The notes beneath the pieces were generated by a model that made no database searches, was not told the origin of the DNA, and was given only the letters and a program-made list of their open reading frames with translations. A DNA stretch of 5,158 bases from an uncultured Porphyromonadaceae bacterium (GTDB lineage: Bacteria; Bacteroidota; Bacteroidia; Bacteroidales; Muribaculaceae), in NCBI GenBank assembly GCA_947178565.1, contig CAMWYV010000110.1, positions 1-5,158 on the forward strand, written 5' to 3'. The translations under genes were made by a program, and so were the position numbers. This document shows, one piece after another, positions 1 to 5,158 of the stretch (its first letter is position 1; each line of letters begins with the position of its first letter).

Positions 1-191
1 ATCAGGCGTACCTTATCACCGACACTACACTCGTTCTTTTCGTCATGCGCGTGATATTTTTTTGTCTTGTTGACAAATTTGCCGTAGATGGGGTGCTTTT
101 CTTTCCATTTCACAGTAACTGTGATGGTCTTGTCAGCTTTATTGCTCGACACAATCCCAACTCTTTCTTTGCGTAAATTTCTTGTTTCCAT
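1..191 (-). CDS. rpsQ: 30S ribosomal protein S17, 5' part (runs off the left edge)
   Basis: S17 is a primary 16S rRNA-binding protein of the 30S body with an OB fold. Only the first 63 complete codons are inside the window. The full protein is usually about 85 residues, so roughly the last quarter is missing because of the window edge, not through damage. Visible family features are the N-terminus [14 protein letters not shown], the DKTITVTV strand (about residues 20-27), and the HPIYGKFV and KKYHAHDE segments (about 33-51), followed by the start of the last OB-fold strand (VGDKVRL). The ATG lies 8 bases after the rpmC stop, with only A-rich sequence and no Shine-Dalgarno motif ahead of it. 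The [10 protein letters not shown] start matches what I know of Bacteroidales S17. Identity is near certain. Confidence 0.97.
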   Translation of the reverse strand, partial: METRNLRKERVGIVSSNKADKTITVTVKWKEKHPIYGKFVNKTKKYHAHDEKNECSVGDKVRL

Positions 192-199
192 TTCAGGGA

Positions 200-397
200 T
201 TATTTGTTGTTAAGCTCTCGCTGACGAAGTTCAGTTTTCACACGTGCAATCATTCTTCGGTCGCGACGAATCTGGGCAGGATTGTCCAGAGGCGATACAG
301 AGTGATTGATTTTGAGCTGGGCGTATTCCTGCTCCATCTGATCGAGACGATCCTTGAGATCCTGTGTGCTGAGCTCTTTTATTTCTACTTTCTTCAT
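200..397 (-). CDS. rpmC: 50S ribosomal protein L29
   Basis: L29 is a small two-helix protein that binds 23S rRNA near the tunnel exit, next to L23, and forms part of the docking area for nascent-chain factors. The product has 65 residues, the normal family size. It opens with [14 protein letters not shown], the usual first helix, and ends with the family hallmark [23 protein letters not shown] (given in parts: [10 protein letters not shown] at about 39-48, [10 protein letters not shown] at about 49-58). The ATG follows the rplP stop after only three bases (TAA AAT ATG), which suggests translational coupling. The stop codon is TAA, 8 bases before rpsQ. The position between rplP and rpsQ is the canonical one, so identity is secure despite the short length. 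Confidence 0.97.
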   Translation of the reverse strand: MKKVEIKELSTQDLKDRLDQMEQEYAQLKINHSVSPLDNPAQIRRDRRMIARVKTELRQRELNNK

Positions 398-400
398 ATT

Positions 401-832
401 TTACACGTTTTGTGTGGGGTCGTAATCGCGACGTACCACAAATTTGGTGATCACAGGGAGTTTCTGAGCTGCCAAACGGAGTGCCTCCTTAGCAACATCA
501 TAGCTAACTCCTTCAACCTCTATGAGCATACGTCCGGGAGTAACGGGTGCCACGAATCCTTCTGGAGCACCTTTACCTTTACCCATTCGCACTTCGGCGG
601 GTTTCTTGGTTATGGGTTTATCGGGAAATATGCGGATCCAGATCTGACCCTGACGCTGCATGTATCTGGTAACGGCTATACGTGCTGCTTCAATCTGTCG
701 GCCTGTAATCCATTTAGATTCGAGTGTCTTGATTCCGAACGAACCGAACGCCAACTGATTGCCGCGCTGGGCTATGCCTTTCATGCGGCCCTTCTGCGAG
801 CGGCGGAATTTAGTTTTCTTAGGCTGTAACAT
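401..832 (-). CDS. rplP: 50S ribosomal protein L16
   Basis: L16 is a late-assembling 50S protein near the A-site tRNA elbow, needed for peptidyl transfer and subunit maturation. The product has 143 residues, slightly longer than the 136 of E. coli. Visible features are the N-terminus [19 protein letters not shown], the GSFGIK turn at about 30-35, the RQIEAARIA helix at about 45-53, the [16 protein letters not shown] stretch at about 63-78, and the VRMGKGKG loop at 81-88. Arg82 in that loop aligns with E. coli Arg81, the residue hydroxylated by the oxygenase RoxA/YcfD. Whether it is modified here is unknown. The ATG lies 33 bases after the rpsC stop, behind an A-rich tract (ACTAAAGAAAA) without a Shine-Dalgarno motif. 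Confidence 0.98.
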   Translation of the reverse strand: MLQPKKTKFRRSQKGRMKGIAQRGNQLAFGSFGIKTLESKWITGRQIEAARIAVTRYMQRQGQIWIRIFPDKPITKKPAEVRMGKGKGAPEGFVAPVTPGRMLIEVEGVSYDVAKEALRLAAQKLPVITKFVVRRDYDPTQNV

Positions 833-865
833 TTTTCTTTAGTTGAGAAGGTTTCAGTTAGTATT

Positions 866-1612
866 TCAACGGTTGTTATTTCCTTTTCTGCGGAATCCTC
901 CACGGTCACCTCTGCGCTCGCCGCGGGGTGCACCCGCAGTGCGTGGACCTTTGTCGGTCGAAGTGAAGTTCGGAGCGAGATCTCTCTTACCATAAACTTC
1001 GCCACGGCAAATCCATACTTTAACACCGAGAACACCCACTTTTGTGTGAGCCTCAACGAGTGCGTAGTCAATGTCTGCACGAAGAGTGTGAAGGGGGGTT
1101 CTTCCTTCCTTGAACATTTCAGAACGCGCGATTTCAGCGCCATTGAGACGACCGCTCACCTGCACCTTGATACCTTCTGCGCCACTGCGCATCGTGGCTG
1201 CGATAGCCATCTTGACAGCTCTGCGGTAAGCGATCTTGCCTTCAATCTGACGTGCGATAGTGCTTGCGACAATCTGAGCATCAAGTTCGGGACGTTTCAC
1301 CTCAAAGATGTTGATCTGTACATCTTTGTCTGTGATTTTCTTGAGCTCTTCTTTAAGTTTGTCAACTTCTGCGCCACCTTTACCGATGATGAGACCGGGA
1401 CGAGAGGTGCAGATGGTTATGGTGATGAGCTTGAGTGTACGCTCGATGATGATACGGCTCACGCTGCTTTTCGCAAGGCGAACATTCAGGTATTTGCGTA
1501 GCTCGGAGTCTTCAAGAATATTGGCTGCGAATTTTTTGATATCATACCAGTTGGAGTCCCAGCCTCTGATGACGCCTAAGCGGTTGCTAATCGGATTTAC
1601 TTTCTGTCCCAT
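866..1612 (-). CDS. rpsC: 30S ribosomal protein S3
   Basis: S3 is a 30S head protein that, with S4 and S5, lines the mRNA entry channel and contributes to mRNA unwinding. The product has 248 residues. It begins [20 protein letters not shown], contains the type II KH RNA-binding motif GLIIGKGG at 73-80, and has the C-terminal domain motifs [13 protein letters not shown] (about 153-165) and [15 protein letters not shown] (about 170-184). Arg130, Arg131 and Lys134 (in YRRAVKM) align with the E. coli residues 131, 132 and 135 tied to ribosomal helicase activity. After about residue 217 comes a low-complexity tail rich in Arg, Gly and Asn, presumably disordered. The ATG lies two bases after the rplV stop (TAACAATG), which suggests coupling. 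The stop is TGA. Confidence 0.98.
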   Translation of the reverse strand: MGQKVNPISNRLGVIRGWDSNWYDIKKFAANILEDSELRKYLNVRLAKSSVSRIIIERTLKLITITICTSRPGLIIGKGGAEVDKLKEELKKITDKDVQINIFEVKRPELDAQIVASTIARQIEGKIAYRRAVKMAIAATMRSGAEGIKVQVSGRLNGAEIARSEMFKEGRTPLHTLRADIDYALVEAHTKVGVLGVKVWICRGEVYGKRDLAPNFTSTDKGPRTAGAPRGERRGDRGGFRRKGNNNR

Positions 1613-1614
1613 TG

Positions 1615-2025
1615 TTATGCCTTGGTTTTAGCGTTTTCAATTGTGTCAACAATCAGTGTGACATGATTTGCGCGTTTGCGGATTCTGTAACCACGACCCT
1701 GAGGTGCGGGACGAAGGCGCTTGAGCATAGGCGCGCAGTTGACAAAGATTGTGCTGATGCAGAGCTCGCCATTTTCGGCTTTACGCTCGTTTTTAGCTTC
1801 CCAGTTGGCGATTGCGCTGCGAAGAAGCTTTTCAAGCTGAACTGCTGCGTTTTTATTTGAGAATTTGAGTATGCCGAGTGCGCGGTACACTTCTACTCCG
1901 CGCACCATGTCTGCCACAAGACGCATCTTGCGGGGAGACGAGGGGATGTTGGTGAGCTTCGCAAAAGCGATGTTCTTGCGCTCTTCCTTCATCTTGTCGG
2001 CTGATTGTCTTTTTCTTACACCCAT
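1615..2025 (-). CDS. rplV: 50S ribosomal protein L22
   Basis: L22 binds all domains of 23S rRNA. Its extended beta-hairpin lines the nascent-peptide tunnel near the macrolide site. The product has 136 residues against 110 in E. coli. The surplus is mainly an N-terminal Lys/Arg-rich extension of about 20 residues ([18 protein letters not shown]) before the conserved core, plus a few C-terminal residues. Core signatures are [15 protein letters not shown] at 29-43, [13 protein letters not shown] at 67-79, and the tunnel hairpin at about 92-123, including [17 protein letters not shown]. Such an extension is, to my knowledge, normal for Bacteroidales. The ATG follows AAAGAAACAAATACA with no Shine-Dalgarno motif. 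An internal start at Met12 is possible but would cut the extension. Confidence 0.97.
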   Translation of the reverse strand: MGVRKRQSADKMKEERKNIAFAKLTNIPSSPRKMRLVADMVRGVEVYRALGILKFSNKNAAVQLEKLLRSAIANWEAKNERKAENGELCISTIFVNCAPMLKRLRPAPQGRGYRIRKRANHVTLIVDTIENAKTKA

Positions 2026-2067
2026 TGTATTTGTTTCTTTTTTTGTCTAAAATAAATCAGGCGGTGT

Positions 2068-2334
2068 TCATTTCTTATTGCCGGCATGACCACGGAAGCT
2101 GCGAGTGGGTGCAAACTCTCCGAGTTTGTGGCCGACCATATTCTCGGTCACATAGACCGGAATGAACTTGTTACCGTTATGAACAGCGAATGTATGTCCC
2201 ACAAATTCAGGGGCAATCATTGAGGCGCGGCTCCATGTCTTGATAACGGATTTCTTTCCGCTTTCTTCCATGGCGCTGACTTTCTTCTCAAGCTTCACGC
2301 TGATGAACGGGCCTTTTTTTAATGAACGACTCAT
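2068..2334 (-). CDS. rpsS: 30S ribosomal protein S19
   Basis: S19 sits at the top of the 30S head, complexes with S13, and contacts the A-site tRNA and the bridge to the large subunit. The product has 88 residues, close to the usual 90. It starts [11 protein letters not shown] and holds KTWSRASMI at 32-40 and the family signature [20 protein letters not shown] at 58-77, followed by RSFRGHAG. Every conserved block is intact. The ATG lies 22 bases after the rplB stop, behind ATATAAAT, with no Shine-Dalgarno motif. The stop is TGA, followed by the 42-base gap to rplV, one of the larger gaps in the cluster. Confidence 0.98.
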   Translation of the reverse strand: MSRSLKKGPFISVKLEKKVSAMEESGKKSVIKTWSRASMIAPEFVGHTFAVHNGNKFIPVYVTENMVGHKLGEFAPTRSFRGHAGNKK

Positions 2335-2356
2335 ATTTATATGCTAATTAATCAGA

Positions 2357-3184
2357 TTACTTTTTTCTTCTTTCAATGATATACTTCGAAGAAGGTTTCT
2401 TCGGGGCGCGTGTCTTGAGACCCTTGCTGTAGAGACCCTTGCGTGAGCGCGGATGTCCACCGGAAGCACGACCTTCACCACCACCCATCGGGTGATCGAC
2501 AGGGTTCATAACAACACCGCGGTTGCGGGGGCGCTTGCCGAGCCAGCGTGAGCGACCGGCTTTACCGCTGCGCTCCAGTGAGTGCTCGCTGTTGCCGACA
2601 ACTCCCACTGTTGCTTTGCAGGTCGCAAGCACTTTGCGGGTTTCGCCTGAAGGTAATTTGATAATCGCATAGTCGCCTTCGCGAGACACAAGCTGTGCGA
2701 AGGTGCCGGCAGAACGTACCATGAAGGCTCCCTGTCCGGGGCGCAGCTCAATCGCATGGATGAGTGTACCTACCGGAATCTTATTGAGCGGGAGGGCGTT
2801 TCCGACCTCGGGCGCTGCTTCGGGACCACTCACAACTGTTGTGCCGACCTGAAGTCCGTTGGGTGCGATAATGTAGGTTTTTGCTCCGTCAACGTAGTAA
2901 AGGAGTGCGATACGAGCTGAACGGTTGGGATCATACTCGATTGATTTTACTACAGCGGGCACACCGTCTTTGTTTCTCTTGAAGTCGATAACGCGGTATT
3001 TGCGCTTGTGACCACCGCCCATGTAGCGGTTTGTCAGGTGACCTTCGGCATTACGGCCTCCGGTTGATTTTTTACCGACGGTAAGAGATTTCTCTGGCGT
3101 GGTAGCAGTGATGACTCCTTTGAATACGCCAATAACTTTGTGTCTTTGCCCCGGTGTGGTGGGCTTGAATTTTCTTACTGCCAT
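2357..3184 (-). CDS. rplB: 50S ribosomal protein L2
   Basis: L2 is a primary 23S rRNA-binding protein needed for subunit association and peptidyl transferase activity. The product has 275 residues, the normal size. It begins [15 protein letters not shown]. It has the RNA-binding block [20 protein letters not shown] at 52-71, the [14 protein letters not shown] segment at about 139-152, and the C-terminal signature [14 protein letters not shown] at 226-239. His231 in that signature aligns with the critical E. coli His229. The residue after DHP is Met where E. coli has His, and it is followed by [11 protein letters not shown]; both fit the Bacteroidota form as I know it. The gene lies six bases after rplW, whose stop is followed directly by a second in-frame TAA. 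This is among the most GC-rich parts of the window. Confidence 0.99.
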   Translation of the reverse strand: MAVRKFKPTTPGQRHKVIGVFKGVITATTPEKSLTVGKKSTGGRNAEGHLTNRYMGGGHKRKYRVIDFKRNKDGVPAVVKSIEYDPNRSARIALLYYVDGAKTYIIAPNGLQVGTTVVSGPEAAPEVGNALPLNKIPVGTLIHAIELRPGQGAFMVRSAGTFAQLVSREGDYAIIKLPSGETRKVLATCKATVGVVGNSEHSLERSGKAGRSRWLGKRPRNRGVVMNPVDHPMGGGEGRASGGHPRSRKGLYSKGLKTRAPKKPSSKYIIERRKK

Positions 3185-3190
3185 TTTTTA

Positions 3191-3481
3191 TTAGATGTTG
3201 CTGTAAAAGTCGATTGTCTGACCTTCACCCACGGTGATAAATGCTTTCTTATAAGAATTTGTCTTACCGCGGAGAAGTCCGCTCTTTGTCCAGCGGCTCT
3301 TGTTTTTGCCTCGTACTACTGCAGTGTTCACTGCAACCACCTTAACACCATACAGTTTTTCTACCATCTCTTTGATCTGATATTTGTTGGCGTCCGGAGA
3401 TACACGGAATGTGTAGCGATTGAGCTTATCGGTAAGCTTGGTAGCTTTCTCAGTGACGATAGGTTGTATTGTCATGTCCAT
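3191..3481 (-). CDS. rplW: 50S ribosomal protein L23
   Basis: L23 lies at the exit of the nascent-peptide tunnel and is the docking site for trigger factor and signal recognition particle. The product has 96 residues, typical for the family. The N-terminal PIVTEKATKL (about 7-16) places Glu11 where E. coli has Glu18, the trigger-factor contact. Further blocks are YTFRVSPDANKYQIKEMVEK (23-42) and the rRNA-binding VNTAVVRGKNKSRW (51-64). Two possible starts exist, Met1 and Met3. The upstream AGGAG is nine bases from Met1 and 15 from Met3, so Met1 is preferred. The gene starts 18 bases after the rplD stop and ends in tandem TAA codons just ahead of rplB. Confidence 0.98.
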   Translation of the reverse strand: MDMTIQPIVTEKATKLTDKLNRYTFRVSPDANKYQIKEMVEKLYGVKVVAVNTAVVRGKNKSRWTKSGLLRGKTNSYKKAFITVGEGQTIDFYSNI

Positions 3482-3490
3482 TGTGTCTGT

Positions 3491-3495
3491 CTCCT
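3491..3495 (-). promoter_or_regulatory. Shine-Dalgarno-like site of rplW
   Basis: The minus strand reads AGGAG here, with nine bases (ACAGACACA) before the rplW ATG. This is a standard distance for pairing with the 16S rRNA 3' end. It is the only clear Shine-Dalgarno match at good spacing ahead of any gene in the window. The other starts follow A/T-rich sequence, as is common in Bacteroidota. It supports the first of the two candidate rplW start codons. Functional use is inferred and could be chance. Confidence 0.5.
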
Positions 3496-3499
3496 GTGG

Positions 3500-4120
3500 T
3501 TAAAGTTTATTGATAACATCAAGGCTACCTTCCGTAAGGATAATAGCCGAGCTGTTCATGATTGCATAGGTGTTGACGTCAGATGCCGTAATGATTTGGG
3601 CATTAGGCACATTTCGAGCCGACAAATATACGTTTTTATTCTGTGAGGGTAAAACGAGAAGTATCTTTTTGCCCTCTGCTTGTAAATTTTTAGCAAAATT
3701 TACGAATTCTTTAGTTTTCGGAGCAGCGAAATCAAAGTCTTCAACGATTTTGATCTGGTTGTCCTGAACCTTGTAGGTCAGTGCGCTCTTGCGGGCGAGC
3801 TGTTTCACTTTCTTGTTCAACTTGAAGCGGTAATCACGGGGACGGGGACCAAATACACGACCACCGCCAACGAGTACGGGTGAGTTGATATCACCGATAC
3901 GTGCACCACCGCCACCTTTCTGTTTGTGGAGCTTACGGGTAGAGCCGGATACTTCGCTGCGCTCTTTGCTCTTATGTGTGCCCTGACGCTGGTTGGCGAG
4001 GTACTGCTTCACATCGAGATACACTGCGTGCTCATTGGCATCCACTGCAAAGACCTGGTCATTGAGCTCTGCCTTTCTTCCGGTGTCTTCTCCTTTAATG
4101 TTATATATAGCGAGTTCCAT
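3500..4120 (-). CDS. rplD: 50S ribosomal protein L4
   Basis: L4 binds 23S rRNA domain I. Its long internal loop reaches the tunnel constriction opposite L22. In E. coli it also represses its own operon, a role that cannot be assumed here. The product has 206 residues (201 in E. coli). The loop spans about 46-97 and includes [32 protein letters not shown] and GPRPRDY. Lys68 aligns with E. coli Lys63, a known macrolide-resistance position, and is wild type. The KQKGGGGAR form replaces the E. coli RQKGTGRAR and fits Bacteroidota. The C-terminal globular domain follows (about 98-206). The start codon shares one base with the rplC stop (TAATG), implying termination-reinitiation coupling. The DNA for the C-terminal domain is notably AT-rich. 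Confidence 0.98.
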   Translation of the reverse strand: MELAIYNIKGEDTGRKAELNDQVFAVDANEHAVYLDVKQYLANQRQGTHKSKERSEVSGSTRKLHKQKGGGGARIGDINSPVLVGGGRVFGPRPRDYRFKLNKKVKQLARKSALTYKVQDNQIKIVEDFDFAAPKTKEFVNFAKNLQAEGKKILLVLPSQNKNVYLSARNVPNAQIITASDVNTYAIMNSSAIILTEGSLDVINKL

Positions 4121-4740
4121 TATTTCTCAATTTTTACGATTGAACCTTTACATCCGGGTATTGAGCCCTTGATAATAAGCAGATTGTGCTCCGGCATAAC
4201 GCGGATAACGCGCAGATTCTGCACTGTCACATTCTCGTTGCCCATCTGACCTGCCATGCGCATGCCCTTGAACACCTTCGCGGGGTATGAGCAGGCACCG
4301 ATTGAACCGGGAGCGCGGAGGCGGTTGTGCTGACCGTGAGTGCTCTGTCCAACACCACCGAAACCGTGGCGCTTAACTACACCCTGATAGCCTTTACCTT
4401 TGGATGTACCCTGGATATCCACAAAGTCATCCTCACCAAACACATTATCTACTGTGATAGTGTCTCCGAGCTTGATCTCGCTATCAAATCCCTTGAACTC
4501 GGCCAAGTATCTCTGTGCATCTACTCCCGCCTTCTTGAAGTGACCGGCAAGAGGAGCTGTTGTATGCTTCTCCTTTTTCTGAACGAAGCCCAACTGAAGA
4601 GCATCGTAGCCGTCGGTGTCAGCGGTTTTTACCTGAGTAACTACACAAGGACCAACTTCGATAACAGTGCACGGCACATTTTTGCCGTCGGCACTGAAAA
4701 CGGATGTCATTCCGATTTTCTTTCCTAATAATCCTGGCAT
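4120..4740 (-). CDS. rplC: 50S ribosomal protein L3
   Basis: L3 is an early-assembling 23S rRNA binder whose central loop reaches toward the peptidyl transferase centre. The product has 206 residues (209 in E. coli). Features are [15 protein letters not shown] at the N-terminus, [15 protein letters not shown] at about 25-39, the [17 protein letters not shown] block at 111-127, the extension [19 protein letters not shown] at about 135-153, and [20 protein letters not shown] at 155-174. The E. coli residue methylated by PrmB, Gln150, aligns with Ser151 here. The ATG lies 56 bases after the rpsJ stop, the widest gap in the cluster, with an A-rich leader and no Shine-Dalgarno motif near the start. 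The stop overlaps the rplD start by one base. Confidence 0.99.
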   Translation of the reverse strand: MPGLLGKKIGMTSVFSADGKNVPCTVIEVGPCVVTQVKTADTDGYDALQLGFVQKKEKHTTAPLAGHFKKAGVDAQRYLAEFKGFDSEIKLGDTITVDNVFGEDDFVDIQGTSKGKGYQGVVKRHGFGGVGQSTHGQHNRLRAPGSIGACSYPAKVFKGMRMAGQMGNENVTVQNLRVIRVMPEHNLLIIKGSIPGCKGSIVKIEK

Positions 4741-4796
4741 TTCTCTAAATTTAATTTTTCGTTTTTTCTTGAAATCTTACTTCCTTATAGTCTCTT
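4741..4796 (-). other. rpsJ-rplC intergenic gap, A-rich
   Basis: This is the largest gap in the cluster. On the minus strand it is strongly A-rich just ahead of the rplC ATG (AAGAAAAAACGAAAAATTAA). A purine run, AAGGAAG, lies far from the ATG (over 30 bases) and is too distant to act as its ribosome binding site. I see no hairpin plus T-tract that would end transcription, and no match to the Bacteroidota TAnnTTTG promoter element. It is most simply a translation leader inside the operon mRNA. Confidence 0.5.
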
Positions 4797-5102
4797 TTAA
4801 ACTTTGATCTCTACTTCAACACCGCTGGGAAGCTCAAGCTTCATCAGTGCGTCTACTGTCTTTGCGGTAGAATTGTAGATGTCGATCAAACGCTTGAAAG
4901 AAGAGAGCTGGAATTGTTCTCTCGACTTTTTGTTTACAAAGGTCGAGCGGTTGACAGTGAAGATACGTTTGTGGGTGGGCAGAGGTATAGGACCGCTGAT
5001 AACCGCACCTGTAGCCTTCACAGTCTTTACAATCTTCTCAGCCGACTTGTCGACCAGGTTGTGATCGTAAGATTTTAATTTAATTCTGATTTTCTGGCTC
5101 AT
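4797..5102 (-). CDS. rpsJ: 30S ribosomal protein S10 (NusE)
   Basis: S10 is a 30S head protein. Free S10, paired with NusB, also acts in transcription antitermination, and S10 links NusG to the ribosome. The product has 101 residues, close to the 103 of E. coli. Visible blocks are [20 protein letters not shown] at the N-terminus, [20 protein letters not shown] at 31-50, the long loop [11 protein letters not shown] (67-77), and [20 protein letters not shown] at the C-terminus (82-101). Val56 aligns with E. coli Val57, a position linked to reduced tetracycline and tigecycline susceptibility, and carries the wild-type residue. The ATG follows TTCAACTAAAT with no Shine-Dalgarno motif. This is the first gene of the classical S10 group and normally follows fusA. 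Confidence 0.98.
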   Translation of the reverse strand: MSQKIRIKLKSYDHNLVDKSAEKIVKTVKATGAVISGPIPLPTHKRIFTVNRSTFVNKKSREQFQLSSFKRLIDIYNSTAKTVDALMKLELPSGVEVEIKV

Positions 5103-5121
5103 ATTTAGTTGAATGAAAGTT

Positions 5122-5157
5122 TTACTTCAAAAGATCCACACGACCCTGGCATTCTGT
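5122..5157 (-). CDS. probable C-terminal tip of the upstream gene, possibly elongation factor G
   Basis: The 56 bases upstream of rpsJ hold open reading in more than one frame. One frame reads [11 protein letters not shown] and then TAA, leaving 19 bases before rpsJ. Another reads through to a TAA two bases before the rpsJ start (ending EVKLSFN). The first looks more like a plausible protein end and leaves a spacer similar to others in the cluster. In Bacteroidota the gene before rpsJ is usually fusA, so an EF-G C-terminus is a reasonable guess from context. Eleven residues are too few to identify it by sequence, so no symbol is given. Confidence 0.35.
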   Translation of the reverse strand, partial: TECQGRVDLLK

Positions 5158-5158
5158 G

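Noticed and set aside
182..829. Long plus-strand open frame of 215 codons opposite rplP and rpmC
   Set aside because: It is antisense to two unmistakable ribosomal protein genes. Its translation is rich in Cys, Phe and His with no recognisable domain. GC-biased codons on the opposite strand commonly leave such a frame open.
1046..1501. Plus-strand open frame of 151 codons opposite rpsC
   Set aside because: It is wholly inside rpsC on the opposite strand. The Cys-, Asp- and His-rich translation looks like a shadow frame, and there is no independent evidence of expression.
2026..2067. Possible terminator or promoter in the 42-base rpsS-rplV gap
   Set aside because: The A-rich run on the minus strand has no stable hairpin before it and is the wrong base for a terminator tract. 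No TAnnTTTG element was found. A plain spacer is the simpler reading.
3475..3481. Alternative rplW start at the second Met (codon 3)
   Set aside because: The AGGAG site is well spaced for the first ATG and too far (15 bases) from the second, so the first is preferred, though the two differ by only two residues.
3140..3646. Plus-strand open frame of 168 codons opposite the rplD end, rplW and the rplB start
   Set aside because: It crosses three conserved genes on the other strand, has an implausible Cys-rich composition, and resembles no family I know.
1..5158. A previously undescribed system hidden among the ribosomal genes
   Set aside because: Gene order is the canonical S10 order, all products are full-length and recognisable, and no gap exceeds 56 bases. 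I found no inserted gene, repeat array or mobile element.

Overview
The window is a stretch of the conserved S10/spc ribosomal protein operon, read entirely from the minus strand. In transcription order (right to left) it holds: a probable 3' tip of an upstream gene, then rpsJ (S10), rplC (L3), rplD (L4), rplW (L23), rplB (L2), rpsS (S19), rplV (L22), rpsC (S3), rplP (L16), rpmC (L29) and the 5' part of rpsQ (S17), which runs off the left edge. This is the usual bacterial S10 order with nothing inserted, lost or rearranged. The eleven genes cover almost everything. The largest internal gap is 56 bases (rpsJ to rplC), and rplC and rplD overlap by one base in TAATG.

The organism is most likely a member of the Bacteroidota, probably order Bacteroidales. 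L2 has the [10 protein letters not shown] / [11 protein letters not shown] form, L4 has a KQKGGGGAR loop, L22 carries an N-terminal extension of about 20 residues, and S17 begins [10 protein letters not shown]. Most start codons follow A/T-rich sequence with no Shine-Dalgarno motif, as expected for this phylum. The one clear exception is rplW, which has AGGAG at good spacing. Species or family cannot be assigned from the sequence alone.

The products work together in the ribosome. S10, S19 and S3 belong to the 30S head and S17 to the 30S body. L3, L4, L2 and L22 build the core of 23S rRNA, the peptidyl transferase surroundings and the exit tunnel. L23 and L29 ring the tunnel exit, and L16 sits near the A-site tRNA. 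The tight spacing and shared strand imply one polycistronic mRNA. No internal promoter, terminator, tRNA, repeat, mobile element or CRISPR array was seen.

I found no novel system. The window is ordinary core-genome sequence, and the findings below are small observations with low interest scores.
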